In this document: piece after piece, positions 1 through 6,528 of the stretch
Layout: each line of letters begins with the position of its first letter
Position numbering within the stretch: the first letter of the stretch is position 1
From: Deltaproteobacteria bacterium
GTDB taxonomy: Bacteria; Desulfobacterota; GWC2-55-46; UBA9637
Assembly (NCBI GenBank): GCA_016234985.1
Contig: JACRNK010000136.1
Location: 1-8,554 of the forward strand
Direction: 5' to 3'
Length of the DNA: 8,554 bases
The notes under the pieces: generated by a model
The model's database searches: none
What the model saw: the letters and a program-made list of their open reading frames with translations, nothing else
What the model was told of the DNA's origin: nothing
Position numbers and translations under genes: made by a program

Positions 1-1
1 C

Positions 2-1024
2 AGGCGGCTTAACGAGCTGATTGAAGATACCTCCATACCTGTTACTGTTCCTATAGAAATGAAAGAGGCCGGCTGCATCGGCTGTCATGAGAAGGTTTAT
101 TCATCTATGCTCCGGTATAGCCATCAGCATCCGCGCGCATCTGAAGAGTGTCAGATGTGCCACATAACAGACCTTGCAGCAGCAAGAGAAATTCCTGCAA
201 ATGTTTTCTCAAGGGAAAATATAGTTTTCCTGGATGTGTCAGATATAGTTAAATACAGGGTTAAGGTGAAGCTAAAAGACAAAGAGGGGAGGGAGGCAGC
301 ATCCCAAGATATAGATTTTACTCCTTCATCTGTCTATGAAAGAATGGTTGATGACAAAAAGCCGCCCCTTATATCCAATTTAAAGGTTGAGGAACTTAAG
401 GCCGGAATCTTCTATTCAGCAGTCATAACATGGGAGACAGACGAACCTTCAACATCGCAGGTTCAATACGGCCTTTCCAGCAAGTATGGAGACGCCTCTT
501 TGCTGGATGATAAGTTTACAAAAGAGCATGTGGTAATAATTGATAAACTTATACCGGATGAAAAATATCATATTATCGCAATTTCGAAAGACCCGTTTGA
601 GAATACAACCAGATCGGATGATTTTACATTTAAGGTTAAAAAACCGTTTTTGGAGAAACAGGAGGAGCCTCCAGCCGGACCTTCTGTGGAGGGTGTAAAG
701 GTTGTGAAGATAGGGAATAAAACTGCCTTGTCATGGAGGGCAAATAAAAAGACAGGCGCTGTTATATATCTGGTTGAGGTTGTATCAAGGAAAAATATTA
801 TTTCAAAGGAGCCTCATTATCCAGGGCTTACAACCAAAAGGATATCTCACCCTACTGGTTTGCTTTCGTGGCTGAAAGTTGCCCCCTCTCCTGACCTGCC
901 GCTGGGAACTGGTTCGGTAATGCTTTGCGTAACATGCCATACCCCTCATGGCGGGGAGCATGAGCATATCCTCATAAAAGAAGAAAGCAAACTTTGCACA
1001 TCCTGCCACACCGAGAAAAGATAA
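2..1024 (+). CDS. Multiheme cytochrome c with central fibronectin III-like domain, 5'-partial
   Basis: The reading frame is open to the left edge. The first in-frame ATG (59) has no Shine-Dalgarno sequence and sits only five residues before a heme motif, so the gene very likely starts outside the window. Numbering from that ATG, four CxxCH heme-binding motifs are visible: C6-H10, C31-H35, C290-H294 and C313-H317. The last two (CVTCHTPHGG, then LCTSCH) have the spacing of the paired-CXXCH family. Histidines at 22 and 24 could serve as distal heme ligands. Residues about 102-195 look like a fibronectin III or purple-acid-phosphatase-N-like beta sandwich (TWETDEPSTSQVQYG, then a KLIPDEKYH strand). 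A second Trp-containing beta segment follows at about 213-240. Hemes at both ends and a beta domain between suggest a periplasmic or surface electron carrier. The signal peptide would be upstream, and the electron partner is unknown. Family is fairly certain; role is not. Confidence 0.85.
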   Translation, partial: RRLNELIEDTSIPVTVPIEMKEAGCIGCHEKVYSSMLRYSHQHPRASEECQMCHITDLAAAREIPANVFSRENIVFLDVSDIVKYRVKVKLKDKEGREAASQDIDFTPSSVYERMVDDKKPPLISNLKVEELKAGIFYSAVITWETDEPSTSQVQYGLSSKYGDASLLDDKFTKEHVVIIDKLIPDEKYHIIAISKDPFENTTRSDDFTFKVKKPFLEKQEEPPAGPSVEGVKVVKIGNKTALSWRANKKTGAVIYLVEVVSRKNIISKEPHYPGLTTKRISHPTGLLSWLKVAPSPDLPLGTGSVMLCVTCHTPHGGEHEHILIKEESKLCTSCHTEKR

Positions 1025-1033
1025 AGAGATGAT

Positions 1034-1110
<77 letters not shown>

Positions 1111-1130
1111 ATTAAAAGATATGAAAGGAT

Positions 1131-1787
1131 TTACTCTCCCATCTCCAGCCTCATTGCCGAAATGGTCTTTTTATAATTCTCGCTCCCGAATATGGCGGAG
1201 CCTGCAACGAACACATCTGCCCCGGCCTTTGCCACAGCGCCTATATTGGAGATTTTTATGCCGCCGTCAACTTCAAGTTCTGCCCTGTAATTTCCCTCAT
1301 CAATCATCCGCCTGAGGCGCTCTATTTTAGGCAAACAATTGTCTATAAATCCCTGGCCGCTAAAACCTGGGTTTACGGTCATAACCAAAACCAGATCAAT
1401 ATCTCCAAGTATATGGTCAAGCGCATGCACAGGGGTTGTAGGGTTTAAGGATACCCCCGCCCTTATGCCTTGCTCCTTGATGTACTGAACAGTCCTGTGC
1501 AGATGCCTGCATGTTTCCGCATGAACTGTTATTATGTCGCTGCCTGCCTTTGCAAAATCAGGGATAAACTTGTCAGGATTTTCTATCATCAGATGAACGT
1601 CTAAAGGGAGTCTTGTCGCTTTTCTGACGGCCTCTACAATAAACGGGCCAATTGTTATATTAGGCACAAAGTGGCCGTCCATCACATCTATATGTATGTA
1701 GTCCGCCTTTGCATCCTCAACAGCTTTTATCTCCTTTGCAAGTTTTGTAAAGTCAGCGGAAAGGATGGATGGCGCTATTTTTTTCAC
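1131..1787 (-). CDS. rpe: Ribulose-phosphate 3-epimerase
   Basis: This cytosolic TIM-barrel enzyme interconverts ribulose 5-phosphate and xylulose 5-phosphate in the pentose phosphate pathway (and the Calvin cycle where present). At 218 residues it is full length for the family. Visible family motifs are APSILSADF (5-13), HIDVMDGHFVPN (32-43), DVHLMIENP (63-71), VNPGFSGQGF (138-147), EVDGGI (172-177) and the phosphate-binding AGSAIFG (195-201). The metal-binding residues are H32, D34, H65 and D174; D34 and D174 are also the expected acid/base pair. The start is GTG, giving the expected MKKIAPSIL N-terminus, with GGAGG 10 nt upstream. The gene lies 60 nt after the J-domain protein gene and 20 nt before tRNA-Pro. 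All catalytic residues are present, so it should be active. Confidence 0.97.
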   Translation of the reverse strand: MKKIAPSILSADFTKLAKEIKAVEDAKADYIHIDVMDGHFVPNITIGPFIVEAVRKATRLPLDVHLMIENPDKFIPDFAKAGSDIITVHAETCRHLHRTVQYIKEQGIRAGVSLNPTTPVHALDHILGDIDLVLVMTVNPGFSGQGFIDNCLPKIERLRRMIDEGNYRAELEVDGGIKISNIGAVAKAGADVFVAGSAIFGSENYKKTISAMRLEMGE

Positions 1788-1797
1788 AATATTAATT

Positions 1798-1802
1798 CCT
1801 CC
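1798..1802 (-). promoter_or_regulatory. Ribosome binding site of rpe (GTG start)
   Basis: GGAGG on the minus strand ends 10 nt before the GTG at 1787-1785. There is no ATG or TTG nearby that would give a better Rpe N-terminus, so this site supports the GTG start. The spacing is at the long end of normal. Confidence 0.6.
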
Positions 1803-1847
1803 CTCAAAAAGTATATAGACTACAATACATTCAAAGGCTTTGTCAAA

Positions 1848-3341
1848 TTATTCAAATATCTTTTTGAAAAAGCCCTTGCCTTCTTTTTGTTTTCTCATCT
1901 GGATAAGCCTAAGCTCGCTAAGCGCTTCAGGCAAGTTCGGGTTTTTCTGCACGGCCTTATTAAAACAAGACTCCGCCTCTTCTAAATTGCCTTCTACCCT
2001 GTGAATGACGCCAAGAAAGTAATATGCCCTGTCCTGCTTCGGATTTGACGCTATGCCATCCTGTATGAGCTCTTTTGCCTTTTTTACCTCTGCTGCGTCC
2101 TTTGGGGAGAGGTTAAAGATTGTCCAGCCCATATAGGTTTTATATTCGCCTTCGTCCGGGCTCAGCCGGATAGTCCACTCAAAGGCCTCTTTGGCGCTCT
2201 TATAATCCTTTCTTGACATGGCAACCTTGCCTTTTTGAAACTGAAGCTCTGCGTTCATGATATTTGCCGCATCCTGTGTTACATCCTGCTTTGGCCCGCT
2301 CTTTAAGGATTCTTCATATGCCTTGCGGGTCTTTTCATCCGATAATGTGGTATATGCGGTATTTATGAGCGTGAATATATCGGAGGCTGCTGTCTTTACC
2401 TCTTGTGCGTTATTATGATATCTGTCCGGGTGATATTCCTTTGCCAGTTTAAAATATGCCTTTTTTATGCCGCTGTTGTCAGCATCCTGACCAATGCCAA
2501 GTATATTAAAGTAGTTGAGGGATTTTAGTTGAAGATATCTGCCGGAAAGCTCCTCTGTTAAAGCCTTGTCTTCGGCAGGCTGCTCCTCAGCTTTTTTTTC
2601 TTCTTGTTCTTCTTGCTTTAAGGCAAGGACATCTGTTGCAAGAAGGCTGTAAATAAACGGGTAGACGTTTTCCTTGGGTGTTCCTAATCTTGTTTCTATT
2701 TCTCCAAGTATATTGCCAAGTTTATTTTTGCCGTCTATAAGCGTCAACGTCCTTCTTTCCTGCGCATTGGGCTGGAAATCCTCCAGCGCATATATGGTGT
2801 TAGTAGAAAAGGCAATCAGCGCTTCTCTTTTCTCTTCAATTTCGGTTTTAATTTTATCAGCAGGATAATAGCCGTTCCTTAAGGCATGAAGAATGGCGTA
2901 TGCGGGATGTATCGGATAAAGAAACAGGTCTTTTGGCAGATTTTCTATTGTATAATAGTGGTATGTCCCGTTTACCCAGCCAAATGAGCTGAAAAGCCTT
3001 TCCCTTGCCTGAATATTTAAGGCGTCGTTTAATTGATGAGGGGTTATATGCCCTTTGGATAAAAGCACCTCCCCCTGCCTCCTTTTTTCATGCAACATTG
3101 TTTCAAGAGATTTTTCATAAATCTCCTGTGCGATTATGCCTTTTCGCACCATCAATCTGCCAAGCACCTCGTTAAGGACATTTGAGATGCCGTAGACAGG
3201 GATGCCTGTTTTGAAGAAAAATCTTTTCTTGATCTTTCTATCTTCCATATCCAGCACGCCGGCTGTGTCCTTGGCTGCAAATATATTATGCAAAAGCCGA
3301 GGAAAGCCGATATCATTTAATTTTCCCCATTTTTCCTGCAT
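1848..3341 (-). CDS. DUF4388 (PatA-like N-terminal) / J-domain / TPR protein
   Basis: This 497-residue soluble protein has three visible parts. Residues about 5-160 resemble the DUF4388/PatA N-terminal domain found in two-component and gliding-associated proteins (FFFKTGIPVYGISN, then GRLMVRKG, a predicted helix pair and GEVLLSKGHIT). A glutamate-rich linker (243-265) follows. Residues about 276-346 form a J-domain with the invariant HPD at 304-306 in KEYHPDRYH and the NYFNILGI opening. Residues about 363-480 contain TPR-like helical repeats (for example AYYFLGVIHRVEGNLEEAESCFNKAV). There is no signal peptide or membrane segment, so it is probably cytoplasmic. The J-domain implies stimulation of an Hsp70 (DnaK) ATPase; the other parts suggest client or partner binding. 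No client is known. The ATG directly abuts the glnE stop (TAGATG), with AGAGG 8 nt upstream, so translation is probably coupled. It lacks the G/F and zinc-finger regions of true DnaJ, so it should not be named dnaJ. Confidence 0.85.
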   Translation of the reverse strand: MQEKWGKLNDIGFPRLLHNIFAAKDTAGVLDMEDRKIKKRFFFKTGIPVYGISNVLNEVLGRLMVRKGIIAQEIYEKSLETMLHEKRRQGEVLLSKGHITPHQLNDALNIQARERLFSSFGWVNGTYHYYTIENLPKDLFLYPIHPAYAILHALRNGYYPADKIKTEIEEKREALIAFSTNTIYALEDFQPNAQERRTLTLIDGKNKLGNILGEIETRLGTPKENVYPFIYSLLATDVLALKQEEQEEKKAEEQPAEDKALTEELSGRYLQLKSLNYFNILGIGQDADNSGIKKAYFKLAKEYHPDRYHNNAQEVKTAASDIFTLINTAYTTLSDEKTRKAYEESLKSGPKQDVTQDAANIMNAELQFQKGKVAMSRKDYKSAKEAFEWTIRLSPDEGEYKTYMGWTIFNLSPKDAAEVKKAKELIQDGIASNPKQDRAYYFLGVIHRVEGNLEEAESCFNKAVQKNPNLPEALSELRLIQMRKQKEGKGFFKKIFE

Positions 3342-4358
3342 CTACTTTGCCTCTGTTATGCCTATGGTTTTTAAATACAAACCCCTTGCTTTTGCCGCAT
3401 AATTCAAATAATCCTCAAGAAGTCTTTTACCTGCGTCATTATCCTGATAGCCAAGCCTTTTTGCAAGGATAAAAATTTCGGAAGAATCTTTTACAATCTC
3501 TCCTTCTGTCCTGTTCTGCACAATCCTGAGGCGGTTTTCCAGCAAGCGGTAGAATTTGTATGCCCCGCGTAAAAGCGAATAATCATGCTCTGAAATAATT
3601 TGAGCCTCTTTCAGGCTGTCAATCGCCTCAAGGGTGTTCGGTTTTCTGATATAAGGCAATGCTTTGCCGAATTTAAGCTGAAGTATCTGGGTCGTAAATT
3701 CCACATCAACAAGCCCGCCTTTGCCATATTTGATATTATACCTGCCGGAGCCTTCTTTGGCAATCTCTATCTCCATACGCTGCCTAATCCTGTAAAGTTC
3801 TTTCAAGTCTTCATGCGTGGGCGCTGCGGCGTATATATATTCCTGCATATCCGCCAATACCCTTGCGCCGAATCCGGCATCGCCGGCGGCAAACCTTGCC
3901 TTGAGCATAGCCTGTTTTTCCCACATTTGCGCTGTTTCCTTATGGTATTTTATAAATGCCTCTTCGGATACGACAAGCGGGCCTGAGCTTCCCGAGGGCC
4001 TGAGCCTTGTATCAACCTTGAATGCAAAGCCTTCCCTTGTGACAGTTGAAAGGATTGTTATTATGCGTTGGGCAAGTTTTGCAAAAAACTCGTGGTTTGA
4101 TATGACTTTTACCCCTGATGTCTCTCCGTTTTTTGAATAGACGAAAATAATATCAATATCCGAGCTGTAGATAAGCTCTTCGCCTCCGAGCTTGCCGATG
4201 GCAAGAACGGCAAATTGCGCATCACCACCCGGCCGGCCAAATCTTTTTTTCAGTTCCAGAAATGCAATCTCATATGCCTTGATGAGGCAGACGTCTGCAA
4301 GATATGTAATCTGTTTTGAAACCGCCTCCGGTTCTATTTCTCCGAATATGTCATTCAC
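3342..4358 (-). CDS. glnE: GlnE C-terminal fragment: adenylyltransferase (AT) catalytic core, split gene
   Basis: This is the C-terminal part of glutamine synthetase adenylyltransferase/adenylyl-removing enzyme, which adenylylates glutamine synthetase to switch it off. The 338 residues carry the nucleotidyltransferase core GKLGGEELIYSSDIDI with metal ligands D67 and D69, the third Asp in VDTRLRPSG (D116), WEKQAMLKAR (146-155), and GKGGLVDVEF (212-221) leading into the GlnD/GlnE-type helical domain. It cannot start as a normal glnE: the frame is closed by TGA at 4424-4422 inside the repeat. The codons before the start (FQSVLRRFRSSETLRIG) are recognisable GlnE sequence, so the GTG at 4358 is an internal valine codon turned start. 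It is the only ATG, GTG or TTG in frame after that stop. The N-terminal part of the AT domain lies in the upstream ORF, and about 50 residues seem to be lost between them. Catalytic residues are intact. Whether it makes a working subunit or is a relic cannot be told from sequence. Confidence 0.88.
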   Translation of the reverse strand: MNDIFGEIEPEAVSKQITYLADVCLIKAYEIAFLELKKRFGRPGGDAQFAVLAIGKLGGEELIYSSDIDIIFVYSKNGETSGVKVISNHEFFAKLAQRIITILSTVTREGFAFKVDTRLRPSGSSGPLVVSEEAFIKYHKETAQMWEKQAMLKARFAAGDAGFGARVLADMQEYIYAAAPTHEDLKELYRIRQRMEIEIAKEGSGRYNIKYGKGGLVDVEFTTQILQLKFGKALPYIRKPNTLEAIDSLKEAQIISEHDYSLLRGAYKFYRLLENRLRIVQNRTEGEIVKDSSEIFILAKRLGYQDNDAGKRLLEDYLNYAAKARGLYLKTIGITEAK

Positions 4359-4363
4359 GCCGA

Positions 4364-4368
4364 TCCTT
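4364..4368 (-). promoter_or_regulatory. Possible ribosome binding site for the glnE C-terminal fragment
   Basis: AAGGA on the minus strand lies 5 nt before the GTG at 4358-4356. These bases code for part of the TLRIG segment in the ancestral gene, so the site may be a coincidence. It is nevertheless well placed and would allow the downstream piece to be translated separately. Confidence 0.4.
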
Positions 4369-4419
4369 AATGTTTCGCTGCTTCTGAATCTTCTTAGGAC
4401 ACTCTGAAAAACCCGTAAA

Positions 4420-4511
4420 TGTCATTGCGAGGAGCGATTTTTGCGACGAAGCAATCTCTAACATATTGACTTATATAGAAGCGAGATTGCTTCGCCTTGC
4501 TCGCAATGACA
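4420..4511. repeat. Palindromic GTCATTGCGAG element (MITE/REP-like) interrupting glnE
   Basis: A 92-bp imperfect palindrome. Each arm starts GTCATTGCGAG and ends GAAGCAATCTC. The arms differ between these blocks: 16 nt in the left arm (4421-4458) and 6 nt in the right (4483-4510). About 24 nt of AT-rich sequence separate the arms. Outermost T/A also pair. It has no coding capacity, so any mobility would depend on a transposase elsewhere. Repeats starting GTCATTGCGAG and carrying GAAGCAATCTC are, from memory, widespread in Desulfobacterota and Nitrospirota genomes. A possible 2-bp AA duplication flanks it (4418-4419 and 4512-4513), too short to prove transposition. Minus-strand reading through it ends the upstream glnE ORF at 4471 with a repeat-encoded tail (SLRARRSNLASI). 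Confidence 0.88.
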
Positions 4512-6441
4512 AACTTATTACCTTTCTGTTTTCTGCCAGGAGCGAATAAAATGTAGTCCTTGCGCCAATGGCGGATATGAACCTTTCCATGTGCTTAAGC
4601 GCCAAATCAGGGGCAGGGGATGCGATAATCCGGGTTAAAAGGAACGGGGCTATCTTTTTTAAAAGTAATTTTGCCCTGGCAGGAAAATGGGCGAAAGGAG
4701 GACCATCCCTTAAGAGTTTAAGGATTTCATAGGCAGCTTCCGGTTCGTGAAAACCGGCTTTAGATAATATTTCCATGACATCTTCTTTTTCCATTTCCTC
4801 GCCAAGAACAAGAAGGACGTCCTTTGATATGCCTTGCTCCAACTCTTTTGAGGCCTTGAAAAAAAGCGCGTCATATATCTCATGAACAAGGCCGGTCTGT
4901 TTTTTGTATTCATTCCAGAATTGCTTTGTATCCTTGAAACTCAGCATCCTTGCGAGTCTTTCTACTTCTGCCGCCATTGCCGGAATTACCTGAGTCTGTC
5001 TTCCCTCCACAATCTGAATCCGATGCTCCAGGTTTCTTAAAAAAATATATGCGCATTTCAATGCATCCGCATCCGCAGAAGCAATATAACCTCTCTTTTC
5101 CAGTATCTCTAATGCGGCAAGGGTGTTTTTCTCTCGTATGATTTTATCCTTTCCTCCATTTATAAGCTGAATGGCCTGGACAAAAAATTCTATTTCTCTT
5201 ATTCCGCCAACACCCAATTTTACATCAAGCGCGTCAGGGGCTGTCCTTAGCAGGCTCACATCAATCTTTTCCTTCATGCCACTTATCTCTTCAATAGCCG
5301 TAAAATCCAGGTATCTGCGATAGACAAAGGGTTCAATCATTTTTAAGAATTCTTCTCCAAGTTTCATGCTTCCGGCAACAGGCCTTGCCTTTATCATGGC
5401 AGCCCTTTCCCAAGACTGTCCCCATGATTCATAATAAATCTCAGCGCTTCTGAGCGAGTTGGCAAGGTCGCCGCCTTTTCCCTCGGGCCTGAGGTTCAAA
5501 TCAACCCTGAAAACCATTCCGTCTTCTGTTACGTTGCCGATGAGCTTAGTTATCATCTCAGCGAGCTTTACATAAAAGGCATGGAGGGATATTTTATTCT
5601 TAAATCCCCCTGTATCCCCCTTTGTCAAAGGGGGATTTTCAAATATCCCCCCTTTAGTAAAGGGGGGTGAGGGGGGATTTTCTATTCCAGTTGTCTCTCC
5701 TTTGTCGGACGAATATATATAGATAATGTCAATATCAGAGCTGAAGTTAAGCTCGGCGCCGCCAAGCTTGCCCATGCCTATAATTACGAATTCCGATTCT
5801 CTTTCAGAGCCGTCAATATCTGTATAGACAGCCGTCCCATATTCCGTTTTAAGCTGTTTGAGGCAAAATCCATACGCAATCTCCAGCGATGCGCTTGCCA
5901 GCCCTGACAATTCCAATGTTGTCTCCTGCATAGACGCAAGCCCAAGGATATCCCTTGCGCCTATCCGTAGATATTCTCTCTGCTTATAGAGACGGAGCGC
6001 TCTGGCTATAGAGTTCATATCGGATAGGTTTTGCACCCATGATTCTAACTCCTTCAAGAAGATTGTTATGTCCTTTTTTGTTTTAAGTTTTTGTTCTAAA
6101 ACAAGCTGCTCTATGAGGATGGGATTAGGGACAATAGTATTTGCCAGAAGATTGGAAGAGCCGCATATAATGATAAGGTTTTTTAGATTTTCCTTGTCCT
6201 TTATAAATAAGGAGATAGTTTCCGGGGAAAGCTGTGAAACAACCCTCTCCAGATTATTCAAGGCATCATCAGGAGATGACGCAGACATGATAAAATCTAC
6301 CAATTCTTCAATATGGTCTTTAAATTGCGTTTGACTTAAAGACCTTAAGTTTTGGAGCGCTTTTGCCTGGTCGGAGAAACCTAAAGTTTTCAAATAAGGG
6401 GTGGCTGTGTTTTCTTGCATGTTTAGTGGATTTTTTGGCAT
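4471..6441 (-). CDS. glnE: GlnE N-terminal fragment: adenylyl-removing domain plus start of AT domain, split gene
   Basis: This is the N-terminal part of the enzyme that removes AMP from, and adds it to, glutamine synthetase. In the 656 residues: an N-terminal helical region (1-165, ending YLRIGARDIL), the adenylyl-removing nucleotidyltransferase core GMGKLGGAELNFSSDIDI (222-239, metal ligands D236 and D238), VDLNLRPEGKGG (313-324), WERAAMIKARPV (344-355), GVGGIREIEFF (411-420), the following helical domain, and the start of the AT half (to FYSLLAENRKVISL, about 644). The last 12 residues come from the palindrome, which brings the stop. Residues 254-280 come from another repeat inserted in the core. 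E. coli GlnE is about 946 residues; here both pieces are needed. I chose the ATG at 6441; M8 (6420) is possible, and neither has a clear Shine-Dalgarno. It starts 87 nt after the transglycosylase stop. The AR half may still be active alone, since separated E. coli halves keep their activities. Confidence 0.9.
   Translation of the reverse strand: MPKNPLNMQENTATPYLKTLGFSDQAKALQNLRSLSQTQFKDHIEELVDFIMSASSPDDALNNLERVVSQLSPETISLFIKDKENLKNLIIICGSSNLLANTIVPNPILIEQLVLEQKLKTKKDITIFLKELESWVQNLSDMNSIARALRLYKQREYLRIGARDILGLASMQETTLELSGLASASLEIAYGFCLKQLKTEYGTAVYTDIDGSERESEFVIIGMGKLGGAELNFSSDIDIIYIYSSDKGETTGIENPPSPPFTKGGIFENPPLTKGDTGGFKNKISLHAFYVKLAEMITKLIGNVTEDGMVFRVDLNLRPEGKGGDLANSLRSAEIYYESWGQSWERAAMIKARPVAGSMKLGEEFLKMIEPFVYRRYLDFTAIEEISGMKEKIDVSLLRTAPDALDVKLGVGGIREIEFFVQAIQLINGGKDKIIREKNTLAALEILEKRGYIASADADALKCAYIFLRNLEHRIQIVEGRQTQVIPAMAAEVERLARMLSFKDTKQFWNEYKKQTGLVHEIYDALFFKASKELEQGISKDVLLVLGEEMEKEDVMEILSKAGFHEPEAAYEILKLLRDGPPFAHFPARAKLLLKKIAPFLLTRIIASPAPDLALKHMERFISAIGARTTFYSLLAENRKVISLSLRARRSNLASI
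5602..5680. repeat. Compound C-run/G-run palindromic repeat inserted in frame in glnE
   Basis: Two hairpin units lie side by side: AAATCCCCC..CCCCCTTTG/CAAAGGGGGATTT (5602-5638) and ATCCCCCCTTTA/TAAAGGGGGG..GGGGGGATTT (5645-5680). The outer arms AAATCCCCC and GGGGGGATTT also pair, so the whole 79 bp can fold as one structure. On the minus strand it encodes residues 254-280 of the glnE product, including NPPSPPFTKGG and NPPLTKGDTGG. The frame is kept because the inserted stretch is 81 bp. The AT half of the same protein lacks any such segment at the equivalent place (GETSGVKVISNHEF compared with GETTGI-insert-KNKISLHAF). Confidence 0.92.
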
Positions 6442-6449
6442 GGATGCTA

Positions 6450-6479
6450 TTTATACCACGACATCCTCCCTATTTCCAA
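6450..6479 (-). promoter_or_regulatory. Weak candidate promoter before glnE
   Basis: On the minus strand, TTGGAA (6479-6474) and TATAAA (6455-6450) are separated by 18 nt. This matches the sigma-70 consensus at 4 of 6 and 5 of 6 positions. A transcript would start only a few nt before the ATG at 6441, giving an almost leaderless mRNA. That would fit the lack of a Shine-Dalgarno but makes the promoter doubtful. Read-through from the transglycosylase gene is the simpler source of glnE mRNA. Confidence 0.2.
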
Positions 6480-6528
6480 GCAAGAATCGGAAAATTAAAA
6501 TTTTGGTGTGGGGTTTATCCGAGTTCCC

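Noticed and set aside
803..1009. A 68-codon minus-strand ORF over the cytochrome 3' end
   Set aside because: It is the antisense shadow of the heme-binding C-terminus and has no recognisable domain or ribosome binding site.
1788..1847. A perfect TTGACA on the minus strand in the gap before rpe, as a promoter -35 box
   Set aside because: No acceptable -10 hexamer lies 16-18 nt downstream (best is TAGTCT, 3 of 6). TATACT lies 25 nt away, which is too far. Read-through from the upstream gene is more likely.
3600..4140. Plus-strand ORFs of 107-128 codons over the glnE C-terminal fragment
   Set aside because: The minus-strand frame has clear GlnE catalytic motifs through this region. The plus-strand products look like shadow peptides with no family signal.
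4420..4511. The repeat as a CRISPR unit or a complete insertion sequence
   Set aside because: There is a single palindromic copy with no spacers and no transposase ORF.
5602..5680. The strong hairpins as an intrinsic transcription terminator
   Set aside because: They lie inside an open coding frame, lack a proper T-tract for the minus strand, and belong to a repeat family also found in the transglycosylase gene.
6443..6466. A five-codon leader ORF (MSWYK) after GGAGG before glnE
   Set aside because: GGAGG directly abuts the ATG with no spacer, the ORF is tiny, and there is no attenuator-like structure.
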